DNA from: Symbiodinium natans
Taxonomy: Eukaryota > Sar > Dinophyceae > Suessiales > Symbiodiniaceae
NCBI GenBank assembly: GCA_905221605.1
Contig: CAJNDS010002100.1
Coordinates: 355,001-419,000, forward strand
DNA length: 64,000 nt
Direction: 5' to 3'
Within the stretch, counting starts at the first letter, position 1. Each line of letters opens with the position of its first letter. The position numbers and the translations under genes were made by a program. Below, piece after piece: positions 9,701-17,918 of this stretch. The notes under the pieces were generated by a model. It made no database searches. It saw only the letters and a list, made by a program, of their open reading frames with translations, and was not told the origin of the DNA.

Positions 9701-10509
9701 TTGTGGACGAGAGTGAGAGACAGCAGATGAGAGCTGCCCTGGGGGGCATCAACTGGTTAGTCAGTGGCAGTCGCCCGGACTTAGCTGCATGGTGTTCCTT
9801 GATGCAGCAGCGAGTCAATTGCGCATGCGTCTCTGACCTGATAGAAGTGAACAAGCTGTTAAGCCTGGCTCGCGATCATAGCAAGTCTTACATATGGGTA
9901 AAGCCCATTCCAGTAGATTCAGTTCAGTTTAGCGTGCTCACCGATGCTGCCTGGGCCAATGCTCAAGATCACTGCAGTCAGGCTGGCTACATGATTGCCG
10001 CGTGTGACAGTCGACTGTCAGCGGGTCAGTGGGGAGTGTTCTCTGTCATGAGATGGAGAAGTTACAAACAAGACCGCCAGACGCATTCAACATTGGGGGC
10101 CGAGCTCCTAGCCTTATCCCGAGGCTTGGCAGAGGCTCGATGGGTGCGTTCTATGTGGTGCGAAGCCATATGCGAAAGTTACGCGCTGCATGAGGATCTA
10201 GCCTTCAGTGTCAAAGTGCCCATCACAGCAGTCATTGACTGCAAGCCTGTCTTCGATCATGCCAAGAGCTCCACAGTATCCATCAAAGACAAGAGAATGG
10301 CCATCGAAATGCTGCTCTTGAAGAAAGACATAAGCAAGTATGGCATCAGTCTGAGATGGATGGCAACGAGTCAGATGATCGTAGATGTGCTCACGAAGCG
10401 AGGGGCACCGATGGCCTTGTTCCGACAAGTCTTAAAGGAGGGTTCGTTTATTCTTGTTGAGGATGAAGCAGTGAAGCTGTTGACTTCTAAGAAGTCAACC
10501 AATGTTTGA
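3718..10509 (+). CDS. Copia Gag-Pol polyprotein, intact
   Basis: 2,263 codons from the first ATG after the primer-binding site. Gag: an N-terminal region beginning RFDGTQPATYRKWRRK and a CCHC zinc knuckle at C289, C292, H297, C302. Aspartic protease: VPDTACRRTLIG with D421. Integrase: H1099 and H1104, C1132 and C1135, then a DDE triad at D1162, D1221 and E1256 with 34 residues between the last two. Reverse transcriptase: D1829 in IADVEGAFL and the HVDD box at D1921-D1922. RNase H: D2076, E2129, D2174, D2223. No stop or frameshift breaks the frame, so the element may be active. Residues about 590-840 are an R/A/G-rich stretch where another frame looks like the true coding frame (see 5486-6241). 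Polyprotein cleavage sites cannot be read from sequence. Confidence 0.95.
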   Translation: MNVQGKEEERPKLERFDGTQPATYRKWRRKAELMLLALPTTYSKDRWGAKLMEFLSGEAEEVCEGIALEKIIKEGGHEIIFETLDGRYKDLQKDALQKHLTEYFYGTSIKAGESYRNMTIRLETAYRRLQEHKVELPDEVRGWFLLRKLQLESQAEAMVLTHTRGSLKYADVNSAVQAIFPQGCAKTGGGKSREVFETELLEEPGETNQETDELDGDDVFQVIADQIQSQETYDDEEAIEVFESYQDIRRKMQQKKMARGYKATGTGSTWTLSGTVRGKIEQLKARSRCHICQERGHWKRECPKRKPGGAQQASGKQSQASAKTSQTSEAMIMDSGGGSAMDNLNQEYFLEAEDIVKLDTFLAEQCGQREGGPAGLDVLHADGEEVRGDLGQSVFEFFQKQGHASGSEAYMADLATHGVPDTACRRTLIGEAVLQRMSEVLGRVGLQVRFVRERHEFKFGNAGLIQTDRAAIIPVRLGSRQLAIKAAVLPGSGSEAPLLLSKELLRGLGATLDMGSDTVDITKCGVKLKLHETERGHYAIPLFEGMGIHGKREVTQNQDVKTHMRDDAEIFGSQKSPPVAVHLAEGDQRHELSEHRCGDAGREQLRSDPSDCRLDCRGAAAVGGAGPGGAECVDPGSTIRSRRRRARRARARANRANHLQRREVSESRRSGELCDVLSHRQELRGVGAEVREVRPRCSGEVIASDNDTVPTVRGLERSAQVAENPERVGARTSADNTVSHNESSDRNELGSIPQGEEQSKAEAIAHNKAYSYIESKPPECRQGRCDGARDRACGDSLVADATSRGDKDVAHGEREAPPVADESDRGPAPRAGAPERGGPGLADGEVSEPKRMSQGERKLCRRGIARCKDLESGVCEVQGGMDVLLLEGSEELSMITAVGLSSDYIFAQGELSSSSLSLGDCVSHAIEKIRQCRPQMLVIRTPKCLSGGVHKRSKQLVRASQRQCAFTRLVAACCSEQLCEGRLFCVWDESGILQSGVKRWCKVVAETEVYSMKIGTSGSVHTNSKEIRPRMRQGETQKHNAEADDAASTCMKCVAVALLDRKRARLEVHASHCVFTIEELRESGEESEKKVMSLLRKCHENLGHPSPARLVMLLKSAHASERVLKLARGLECETCSALSRPKSHNVTKMRRATEFNQQVCIDTFELDVRHAKVHFLNIVDEATGFQMCTPLWKGMQARHVRNAYRKSWKRWAGPPVRLFCDGGKEFEGEFEHGLSLDGTFSDASAAYAPWQNGLVERKGAVWKAAYSKAQMETYPRSKQETQELIDQVNNAVNSMSRVEGFSPFQHVFGRDLRVPGMISSDYDPVINSSLAQGESVFERRMELRKAARRAFLDADAENKLRKAMEHRNRPERGPFSEGQLVYFWRKSRFETRHHWHGPAVVIGKSGSSKVWVAKGTKVYRCCPEQLRSLSPEQEAMIRLLPADMVHVRNEVSAKGAGNFYDLSMLDKPPDSHVEERSEQDQRENAVAAPPMDLVSGHENAIASPPMQLESSPDQAVELAVLPEQRPRREDPRDDDAGDVSPSKKQRVEPEVTPLTRAMRASTELLDHGRRLSARAESSQRPSEIPVPEDDEDDLEVIVVEGQDHWVIDHSHSRLVRVHVVERCVPWSPSDHELPVRVEDVELVCQSVMYTRSGERHTRDYEWRNVMRESSTGVGKWTGQTVFQLKPGWSRQSASSIECFEVGATKKGRKEVIESELSQNQQAGLKKAKLKEWNKLLKSGAIVVHTGRKAAQLRKSVPRKRVLKSRFVVTEAEQGSHPDTCDLKARWCIRGYLDPDVLELDTSAPTLSAEGFAVAMQLIASHGWQLTIADVEGAFLRGDNLSPQRGRLFIDMPPGGIEGYDDQCLVEAIKTVYGLADAPKAWWNCFSGKLKDLNMQMSEFDPCVFYYYHSGRLEGVITLHVDDLCMGGSLKFQQSVQQPLRQLFPFKHWKTQQGEFLGKWLEQQSDGSIKISQEQYASSAKGIEISKERRREKSELVDESERQQMRAALGGINWLVSGSRPDLAAWCSLMQQRVNCACVSDLIEVNKLLSLARDHSKSYIWVKPIPVDSVQFSVLTDAAWANAQDHCSQAGYMIAACDSRLSAGQWGVFSVMRWRSYKQDRQTHSTLGAELLALSRGLAEARWVRSMWCEAICESYALHEDLAFSVKVPITAVIDCKPVFDHAKSSTVSIKDKRMAIEMLLLKKDISKYGISLRWMATSQMIVDVLTKRGAPMALFRQVLKEGSFILVEDEAVKLLTSKKSTNV
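5486..6241 (+). CDS. Overlapping ORF inside copia Pol, 251 aa
   Basis: An ATG (GCGCCATGA context) opens a 251-codon frame shifted relative to Gag-Pol, ending in TAG at 6239-6241. Its composition is that of a real protein, with G/C-biased third positions. It contains an acidic segment, a GLTGRIIFNVGKYQKAG...YVAWVRKFV block, a K/P/S-rich linker and a C-terminal amphipathic helix rich in E, L and R (ERRRQLLMSQIEALHLELER). The GKY...YVAWV pattern resembles the GK-x-x-G...Y-x-x-W motif at the C-termini of some exonuclease-X-like proteins, which is only a resemblance. Over the same bases the Gag-Pol frame is low-complexity R/A/G. It lies between protease and integrase. Expression could be by internal initiation or frameshifting. 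It could also be an older in-frame domain displaced by compensating indels. Confidence 0.6.
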   Translation: MSYPSTDVEMQGANNFVQTPLIAGLIAEVQPQLEAQDQVELSASILDQLSDHEEDAPEGLVPGLTGRIIFNVGKYQKAGAAVNFATSYLTDKSYVAWVRKFVKSGPDAAGKSSHPTMTQFRLYVALRDQRKSQRIQRGSEPEPALTTPCRTTRAVTAMNLGASPKAKSSPKPKPSPTTRRTVTSSRSRQSADRADVTELETEHAETPWLLMPHPEETRMSRTESERRRQLLMSQIEALHLELERLNEEGQD

Positions 10510-10528
10510 GCATGCAACCTCCGGGATG

Positions 10529-10704
10529 TGAGAAAGTCATTGCATCTATCGGGGACTGTACAGAAAGTCTCCATGCCTCAAACATAGTGTCTTCAAATCC
10601 TTGGCAATATCGGCACAAGGTCCCCTTTACTATCCTAGGATATCTTGAGGAAGCTCGATGGAAAGGCCAGTGCGCTGCAGCCACCTGGGGTCCTAGAGAT
10701 CTCA
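10529..10704 (+). repeat. Right LTR of the copia element
   Basis: 176 bp, TGAGA to TCTCA, one mismatch from the left LTR. It begins 19 bp after the Gag-Pol stop and directly abuts a minus-oriented copy of the C-rich satellite. Confidence 0.95.
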
Positions 10705-11172
10705 CTCCATTCTAACAGCAAGGCAGCGGGAGGGGTGGGCGGGAGTGGGGCATGCAAGGCAGCGGGAGGGGTGGGCGGGAGTGGGGCGTGCGCTGGAGCC
10801 CTTAAAACACGCCAGTCTGACAGCAAGGCAGCGGGTGGGCGCCAGTCCAGCGGAGGGGGTCGGCGGGGGTGGGAAGGGCGGGGGGAGTGGGGGGGCGGGG
10901 GGGGCGGGGAGGGGGTCGGCGAGGGGAGCGGGGGGGCACATTGGACGAGGCTGGAGGCGAGCATCATGAGCATCATCGGGGCTCGTTTCCCGCCCTCCAA
11001 GCCCTAATGCTCCAGACGCTTGCTGCACCAACTCCCACAAGTGGTTGGGCGCATTGGAGGCGAGCATCATGAGCATCTCCCGCCCTCCAAACCCTGATGC
11101 TCCAGACTTGCGGCACCAACTCCCCCAAGTGGTTGGGGGTATTGGACGAGGCAGGAGGCGAGCATCATGCTC
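10705..11172 (-). repeat. Satellite A, inverted arm
   Basis: Reverse complement of material at 11606-14276. From 10705 come TGTTAGAATGGAG and CCGCTGCCTTGC satellite parts, then a G-rich stretch to 10935. After that come about three copies (two shortened) of a roughly 114-bp unit with CCACTTGTGGGAG and the AGCATCATGAGCATCATC core. Long G/P-rich open frames here have no coding signal. Confidence 0.85.
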
Positions 11173-11605
11173 CTTAGCACATGGCTTTGGGTTAGCCGGA
11201 CTGATAACTTAGTAACCTAGGTATAACCCTCCTGTAACCCTCTCGTAACAGTCATAGTTGTTGAAAACTGTTTATCCGCCGACCCGAGCTTTGAGCGGGG
11301 GAGGCGCTAGTGAAGACCCATAGTCTTGCCGCTCTCTCCGCCACTCCGCCCGCTCCGCCCGTTCCATCGCGCCCGCTCCGCCCGTTCCATCGCATGGCCC
11401 CCATGCCTCCATGCCCTCGACCCCGGCTCCAGCTCATGGCCCCAGGATCCCACATGGCTGCCACCACCCACACCTCATGGATGTTTTGGCATTTTTTTAG
11501 GGGCTCCAGCTCATGGCCCCATGTCTCACATGGCTGCCACCACCCACACACCCTCCCCCTCCATGCACCCTTCCCATGGCCCCGTGGCCCCATGCCCCTA
11601 TGCTG
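11173..11605. other. Spacer between satellite arms
   Basis: No convincing gene. It holds short direct repeats of CTCATGGCCCCA and CACATGGCTGCCACCACCCACAC, and the string CCCGCTCCGCCCGTTCCATCG twice. It behaves as a diverged minisatellite. Confidence 0.5.
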
Positions 11606-14046
11606 CCTTGCTGTCAGACTGGCGTGTTTTAAGGGCTCCAGTGCATGCCCCACTCCCGCCCACCCCTCCCGCTGCCTTGCTGTTAGAATGGAGTGTTTTT
11701 AAGGGCTCCAGTGCATGCCCGAGCCCTCCCTTCGCTGCCCCCGCCCCCCCCACCCCCCCCCGCCCCCCCCACTCCCCCCGCCCTTCCCACCCCCGCCGAC
11801 CCCCTCCGCTGGACTGGTGTGTTTTAAGGGCTCCAGTGCATGCCCCACTCCCACCCACCCCTCCCGCTGCCTTGCTGTTAGTGTTTTTAAGGGCTCCAGT
11901 GCTGCCCCCGCCCCCCCCGCCCCCCCCGCTGCCCCCGCTCCCCCCGCCCTTCCCACCCCCGCCGACCCCCTCCGCTGCTGACTGGCGTGTTTTAAGGGCT
12001 CCAGTGCATGCCCCACTCCTGCCCACCCCTCCCGCTGCCTTGCTGTTAGTGTTTTTAAGGGCTCCAGTGCATGCCGAGCCCTCCCTTCGCTGCCCCCACC
12101 CCTCCAAGGCTCCAGTGCATCCCGCCCCTCCCTCGCTGCCCGCCCCCACCCCGCCCCCCCCTCCCCCCCGCCCTTCCCACCCCCGCCGACCCCCTCCTCT
12201 GGACTGGCTGTTTTAAGCTCCAGTGCAGACCCCACTCCGCCACCCCTCCCGGCCTTGCTGTTGGATGGAGTGTTTTTAAAGGCTCCATCCATGCCCGGCC
12301 CTCCTCGCGCCCCCGCCCCCCCCCCCCCCCCCGCCCCCCCGCCCCCCCCCCCTTCCTGTGGAGTGTTTTTAAGGGCTCCAGTGCATGCCCGAGCCCTCCC
12401 TTCGCTGCCCCCGCCCCCCCCCGCCCCCCCCCGCCCCCTCCGCTCCCCCCGCCCTTCCCACCCGCTGCCTTGCTGTCAGACTGGCGTGTTTTAAGGGCTC
12501 CAGTGCATGCCCCACTCCCGCCCACCCCTCCCGCTGCCTTGCTGTTAGAATGGAGTGTTTTTAAGAGCCCTCCCTTTGCTGCCCCCGCCCCCCCCGCCCC
12601 CCCCGCTCCCCCCGCCTTCCCACCCCCGCCCTCCCCCCCCGCCGACCCCCTCCGCTGGACTGGCGTGTTTTAAGGGCTCCAGTGCATGCCCCACTCCCGC
12701 CCACCCCTCCCGCTGTTGCTGTTAGAATGGAGTGTTTTTAAGGGCTCCAGTGCATGCCCGAGCCCTCCCTTCGCTGCCCCCGCCCCCCCCCGCCCCCCCC
12801 CGCCCCCTCCCTCCCCCCGCCCTTCCCACCCGCTGCCTTGCTGTCAGACTGGCGTGTTTTAAGGGTTCCAGTGCATGCCCCACTCCCACCCACCCCTCCC
12901 GCCTTGCTGTTAGAATGGAGTGTTTTTAAGGGCTCCAGTGCATGCCCGAGCCCTCCCTTCGCTGCCCCCGCCCCCCCACCCCCCCCGCTCCCCCCACTCC
13001 CCCCGCCCTTCCCACCCCCGCCGACCCCCTCCGCTGGACTGGCGTGTTTTAAGGGCTCCAGTGCATGCCCCACTCCTGCCCACCCCTCCCGCTGCCTTGC
13101 TGTTAGAATGGAGTGTTGTTTAAGGGCTCCAGTGCATGCCCGAGCCCTTTCTTCGCTGCCACCGCCCCCCCCGCCCTTCCCGCCCCCGCCCTTCCCACCC
13201 GCTGCCTTGCTGTCAGACTGGCGTGTTTTAAGGGCTCCAGCGCATGCCCCACTCCCGCCCACCCCTCCCGCTGCCTTGCATGCCCCACTCCCGCCCACCC
13301 CTCGCGCTGCCTTGCTGTTAGAATGGAGTGTTTTTAAGGGCTCCAGTGCATGCCCGAGCCCTCCCTTCGCTGCCCCCGCCCCCCCCGCCCCCCCCGCTCC
13401 CCTCGCCGACCCCCTCCCCGCCCCCCCCGCCCCCCCGCCCCCCCCGCTCCCCCCGCCCCCCACCCCCCGACCCCCTCCGCTGGCTGTCACTGGCGTGTGG
13501 GGTCCAGTGCCCCCACTCCTGCCCACCCCTCCCGCTGCCTTGCTGTTAGAATGGAGTGTTAAGGGTTCAGTGCATGCCCGAGCCCTCCCTTCGCTGCCCC
13601 CGCCCCCCCCGCCCCCCGCCCCCCCCTTCCCTGTTAGAATGGAGTGTTTTTAAGGGCTCCAGTGCCCCCCCGCCCCCCCCGCCCCCTCCGCTCCCCCTGC
13701 CCTTCCCACCCGCTGCCTTGCTGTCAGACTGGTGTGTTTTAAGGGTTCCAGTGCATGCCCCACTCCCACCCACCCCTCCCGCTGCCTTGCTGTTAGAATG
13801 GAGTGTTTTTAAGGGCTCCAGTGCATGCCCGAGCCCCCCGCCCTTCCCACCCCCGCCGACCCCCTCCGCTGGACTGGCGTGTTTTAAGGGCTCCAGTGCA
13901 TGCCCCACTCCCGCCCACCCCTCCCGCTGCCTTGCATGCCCCACTCCCGCCCACCCCTCCCGCTGCCTTGCTGTTAGAATGGAGTGTTTTTTTGGGCTCC
14001 AGTGCATGCCCGAGCCCTCCCTTCGCTGCCCCCGCCCCCCCCGCCC
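11606..14046 (+). repeat. Satellite A, C-rich composite minisatellite
   Basis: More than 20 copies of GGGCTCCAGTGCATGCC spaced by two alternating half-units. One half has CTTGCTGTTAGAATGGAG, the other CTTGCTGTCAGACTGGCG. Runs of CCCCCGCCCCCCC lie between them, giving higher-order units of roughly 190-240 bp with much length variation. The minus strand is extremely G-rich and could form G-quadruplexes. All six frames are open for long distances and should not be annotated as proteins. Confidence 0.9.
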
Positions 14047-14276
14047 CAACCACTTGTGGGAGTTGGTGCAGCAAGCGTCTGGAGCATTAGGGCTTGGAGG
14101 GCGGGAAACGAGCCCCGATGATGCTCATGATGCTCGCCTCCAGCCTCGTCCAATGTGCCCAACCACTTGTGGGAGTTGGTGCAGCAAGCGTCTGGAGCAA
14201 TAGGGCTTGGAGGGCGGGAAACGAGCCCCGATGATGCTCATGATGCTCGCCTCCAGCCTCGTCCAATGTGCCCTAC
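14047..14276 (+). repeat. 114-bp unit carrying the shared core
   Basis: Two tandem copies beginning AACCACTTGTGGGAGTTGG and containing GATGATGCTCATGATGCTCG then CCTCCAGCCTCGTCCAATG. The same unit occurs inverted at 10935-11170, so the satellite block ends with the same module on both sides. Its core is shared with satellites B and C. Confidence 0.85.
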
Positions 14277-14694
14277 CTGTTATTCTTTCACACGCACCTA
14301 AAAAATTACTATGTTTCGGGCGTGTTAATGGTATTATATTCTGTGCTCACGAAGATAGTCAGCCAAAACCACTAAGAAAATACTACTATTGTCCGGGCGC
14401 ACTCAGAATATAGTAACAGCTCGCGCGTTTCCTTGCGTCTTTCTTAAATGATTAGCCCGGTTACTTCGTTCACATAATTCTCATGGTGTTCTCGCTTCAC
14501 TTCGTTCATTGTAGGATCCTGTAGGGCTCGGGGCATGCAAATGCTTCGTAAGGCTTGGAAGTGCTCTTCGGGTCGGGCTCAGAGGGCTTCCCTCTGGTGT
14601 CTCACAGCATCTTAACATCCTACAGCCCCATGGTTTAGGGTTTAGGGTTTCAGGCTAGAAACTCCTATCCGAACCGGCTAGCTTCTTGTGCGAG
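14277..14694. other. AT-richer interval, no gene seen
   Basis: The part at 14277-14420 holds diverged copies of a TATATTCTG..CTCAC motif in both orientations, with CTGTTA near each end, suggesting a decayed transposon. A short TTTAGGG tract lies at 14633-14655. No exon supported. Confidence 0.35.
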
Positions 14695-14765
14695 GTGTTG
14701 CAGGCCGGCGACGTGCCGGCGACACGCAGGGCATTGAGACTGGCAGAGGCCGGAGCAGCTGGAAA
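14695..14765 (+). CDS. Weak exon candidate
   Basis: Reads VLQAGDVPATRRALRLAEAG between CTTGTGCGAG and donor GTACCC. Composition is plausible and the TTTAGGG tract lies on the upstream side, against the usual arrangement in this window. Function unknown. Confidence 0.3.
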
Positions 14766-15650
14766 GTACCCCCAAGGGCTTTTTCAACCGAGGGCTCCCA
14801 GATTTAAGCCCACAGACTATGGTGCCAGCCCATTCTAACTAAGATCTCAAGTTGCTCAAGTCCTTTCAACAAGAAAAATCTCCGGGTGAAGGGGGCAGGG
14901 CTGTCCAGGCAAAGATGAACCGGCCCAGGACCTAGGGAATGTTAGGGAGTGTCTAGGGAGCCTTATAGGGAGCAGTGGGGAGTCTTGGGGAACCTTGGGG
15001 TACCTCCTTTGAACCTTCAGAACCCTACAAGAGTAGTGGAGAGGTCGCGGGCTGCAAGCCCCAAGAGATCGCGGGAGCCCCTGCGTTGGCTTTGGATTGA
15101 ATTCCTGGGGTGCACTAAAGGGGAATATGTAGCGTAACTTCAGAGATCTGTGGGGTTTCGGTCAACTTCCGGTAATTTGGGGGACGTTTCCTGGCTCAGG
15201 ATGACAAGTTCTTCACTTGCTGCAAGGCCCAACAACCCTATCCCCCCTTTAAGGGGCCCTTCTTTCTCTTAGGCCGAGCCTCGCTCTGCCCATGAACAGT
15301 GGAGCCAACTGGCCAGGGAGCTGGAGATTATGGCTGGGGAGCCCAGCTTTCAAACATGCTGCTGTTTTTGGTGAGTGTAAGTAGGGTTCCATATAAATAT
15401 GGGTTAGTGTAGTGGGTGTCCTTTTCGGGATACAAGCAAGATCTCCTCCGTTCTGCGAAGAAACCATTGAGTGGCAATATCATGTCCTCGACTTTTGATG
15501 TTCTTGCTTACCGTGCTCTAATTTGTCTCATCCTCATAGGATTCACGACCTCGAGTCCTCAGTGCTGTTACTACAAACCCTACTTCATATGAGCATACTT
15601 TTGACATGCAAAGCCACGTTCCGGGGAGGGGGAGCTTTGCCTTGGCTTAG
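14766..15650. other. No gene recognised
   Basis: Mixed unique sequence with short open frames only. A GAGGTCGCGGG...GATCGCGGG near-repeat at 15039-15075 and a polypyrimidine stretch near 15240 are the only features noticed. Confidence 0.4.
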
Positions 15651-15884
15651 GTCTCGATCGGAGACACTGACCGAATCAGGGCCGCCCTCGACAACACGCA
15701 GCACAGCGGCATCTGCCAGGCCTTCTGCGAAAAAAAATCGCAAAAAGCGGCATCCTCAGTGCCCGACAGGAGCAGCTGCAACCGGGAGCCGAAGCACTGA
15801 CAGCCTTCCACCGCTCGGATGTAGCAATGGAGAACCTGGCCAAGGCTGCATCACCCCAAAAATCTCGCAAGACTCCGTCTCAAG

Positions 15885-16097
15885 AACCGCTGCAATGGGC
15901 ATTGCGACCCCTATCGCAAAGAGGCTATGGACACCTGCGACGCCGAGCTGATCTATCAGGCCCTGCACGCTGCGTGCCAGGACAATGTGACCGACAGCGT
16001 CGGGCACTCGGCTTTTGTGCAACAATCTACCCGACTAGCCTATGTCTGTTGCACTGCTCCCCGATTAGCTGGCTATTTGCTTGTCGTAGGGATCTAG
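15885..16097 (+). CDS. Cys-containing exon candidate, unknown
   Basis: After GTCTCAAG the frame reads NRCNGHCDPYRKEAMDTCDA and continues to a TAG at 16095. A related-looking segment in the same frame at 15660-15740 has GICQAFCEKK. The minus strand (15756-16025) is also open with a hydrophobic, natural-looking product, so strand is uncertain. No family recognised. Confidence 0.35.
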   Translation, partial: NRCNGHCDPYRKEAMDTCDAELIYQALHAACQDNVTDSVGHSAFVQQSTRLAYVCCTAPRLAGYLLVVGI

Positions 16098-16416
16098 CCT
16101 TCAGCTCCGGAAAGGAGCTCTTGGCGGGTGCCCGCTCACTCCTGGATCGTCTCTTGGGCCTTCGGCAGCAGTTGACAAGAGCAATGGAGGCTGGGCACTG
16201 AAGGTCCAGCAAGTGCGCCACCCAAGAGTTGCTTGCGGCATGTCGCAGACGCGAGTCTCCAGTAATGCGATGGGCTCATGAGACCAGTTCGGGACCATGC
16301 TGAAGCCAGAAAGCACCTTCAAGACAAAAGCTCCCGAAAATGGAAGCTTTGAGGGTGTGGGATTGAGGGCTTAGTTGGGTCTAGCCAGCTGGCCACACGA
16401 CTAGAAAGCTGCGCCG

Positions 16417-17193
16417 TTGCCTGAAATCGCAGTGGTCGTGCAAGCCTTGCCCCCGGCAGTAGCAATGGAGGCAACGAGCCATGGAGAAGTCCTCTGGCTG
16501 CCATTTCAGACCGAGCAGAAAGTCCTCTGCCTGCGTATGGTTCCTGACTCGCCCCTGCTGTCCTCGGCCGCTCAGATCTTGGATTCCTGCATGGGTTTGG
16601 AAACGCTGAAGAGCCGGATGGAAGCCACAGAGCACGACGTCACAGGCTACGTTTTGCCAATCCTCCGGCATGCAGGGAAATGGCACAACGAGACCTGCGC
16701 ACTAATGCTCGAGCTTGATGATGTAAGAGCTATTGGTATGGGCTCTAACATGAAGATCAGGAAGCGCGTCACTTGGCTCGCAATGGCCTTGGCCTACATC
16801 GTATCCGCAGGTCAAAGTCGGCAAGGCACCCGCCGGGAGGAAGTCTCCCGCCTCGTGAACGGCTTCGGCCTTGATGCCCTGGCCACGGAGGCCTGGAGCA
16901 ACAGACGTTCTGCTTTGAATTATCCGACCTTGGATTGCCCAACCCAGACCTTGCACCCCGGCCCGGCCACGGCCCCAACCTATGGCGCTGCACCTGTCTC
17001 GGCACCTGTTTCGGCACCTGTCTCGGCACCTCCGGCCAGCGTCCAAGAACTGCAGCAGATGGCCCGACAGCTGGGCGCCTCTGAGCCCATTGTCCAGGAC
17101 CCCGGGTTACAAAGCTTTGGTGGGGGAACTATGGGGAACTGTTGGGAACTCATGCATGGGCTTGTCGAAATACACAAGTGCAACACTGCGTAA
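16417..17193 (+). CDS. Alpha-helical protein with APVS repeats
   Basis: Open for 258 codons without an ATG at its left end; the first ATG is codon 17, so an upstream exon is likely. Seen in order: a charged N-terminal domain, a basic-hydrophobic segment (RKRVTWLAMALAYIVSAG, about residues 122-139), a P/A-rich linker with three APVS repeats near residue 192, and a short helical tail ending at TAA. Similar R-x-x-L-A-x-A-x-A segments precede Cys/His-finger domains in many dinoflagellate predicted proteins as far as I recall. It may therefore belong with the next frame at 17448. Function unknown. Confidence 0.5.
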   Translation: MPEIAVVVQALPPAVAMEATSHGEVLWLPFQTEQKVLCLRMVPDSPLLSSAAQILDSCMGLETLKSRMEATEHDVTGYVLPILRHAGKWHNETCALMLELDDVRAIGMGSNMKIRKRVTWLAMALAYIVSAGQSRQGTRREEVSRLVNGFGLDALATEAWSNRRSALNYPTLDCPTQTLHPGPATAPTYGAAPVSAPVSAPVSAPPASVQELQQMARQLGASEPIVQDPGLQSFGGGTMGNCWELMHGLVEIHKCNTA

Positions 17194-17447
17194 GCATTTT
17201 GAAGTGTTTTTACAGCACTTTGCATAGCCCCAAATTCTCAGCTTATGGCGTCACTTCAAACCATTTCATCAATCGTGTCTAACATTTTTCTACACAGCGC
17301 TTACAACGCCCGGAATGTTTGTACATTGTTGTACAAAACATGAACTAGTGCTCCCATTGTAACGATGCTAAATGAGAGAGTTGACGATGGCTCTAGTGCA
17401 CTTCAGCGCTAGCAAAGAATCCGCAATGCACATGCCAGGACCCTTTC

Positions 17448-17918
17448 ATGGGCGTGGACCCTGTCCTATCCAGCGTCATGTGCATGGCCTGCACCAAGCA
17501 CTTTACGGATGGGCATCTGACGAACCGGAAACATGTGAATTACCGTGAGAATTTCATGGCGACGATGCAGTGGATCCGCCAAGAACAGAAGCTGTGCAAC
17601 GCCTTGCTCCACGAGACGGAGCAGAGGGCGGGCCCTCGGCTTCCACAGCAGCCGGTGGCACCAGCGCACAGGGCGCCAGCAGCACCCGCCGATGCTCAGG
17701 CCGACGGTTTTTGGGACGAGACACTGCCAGAAGAGCCACCGGCCTCCTGGGAGGAGCGAGCCGAAGCCAGAGAAGCCAGATGGAAGGACATCGCCTTGCC
17801 ACCGACTCCCACATTGGAGCAGAACTTTGACTTCGCTGCGTGGCTGGTTCCTGAGTTGCGAAACATCTACCAAGATGTGAAAGTCTTTAATACCCCCCTT
17901 GGTGTCGAGGAATGCTGA
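17448..17918 (+). CDS. Single Cys/His-finger protein
   Basis: 156 codons from an ATG at 17448. The N-terminus has CMACTKHFTDGHLTNRKHVN, a C-x2-C...H-x5-H arrangement like the U1/matrin type of zinc finger. A coiled-coil-like Q/E-rich segment follows, then a P/A-rich linker, a W-rich acidic part (DGFWDETLPEEPPASWEER) and a C-terminal helix. One-finger proteins of this layout are abundant in dinoflagellate gene sets and usually unnamed; nucleic-acid binding is inferred only from the finger. It lies 254 bp after the preceding frame and could be its next exon. Confidence 0.55.
   Translation: MGVDPVLSSVMCMACTKHFTDGHLTNRKHVNYRENFMATMQWIRQEQKLCNALLHETEQRAGPRLPQQPVAPAHRAPAAPADAQADGFWDETLPEEPPASWEERAEAREARWKDIALPPTPTLEQNFDFAAWLVPELRNIYQDVKVFNTPLGVEEC

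Larger units (their letters stand above)
3459..10704 (+). mobile_element. Complete Ty1/copia LTR retrotransposon
   Basis: A 7,246-bp element bounded by two 176-bp LTRs with one visible mismatch, so insertion is recent. It has a primer-binding site two bases after the left LTR and one long Gag-Pol frame with every catalytic residue present. The order protease, integrase, reverse transcriptase, RNase H is that of the copia superfamily. No polypurine tract is obvious before the right LTR. The flanking 5-mers (AAAAG left, CTCCA right) do not match, so there is no target-site duplication. The right LTR abuts a satellite absent from the left side. Confidence 0.95.

Noticed and set aside
10635-14413. 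Many long G-, P- and A-rich open frames on both strands
   Set aside because: They follow the C-rich satellite, occur in all frames and repeat with the unit.
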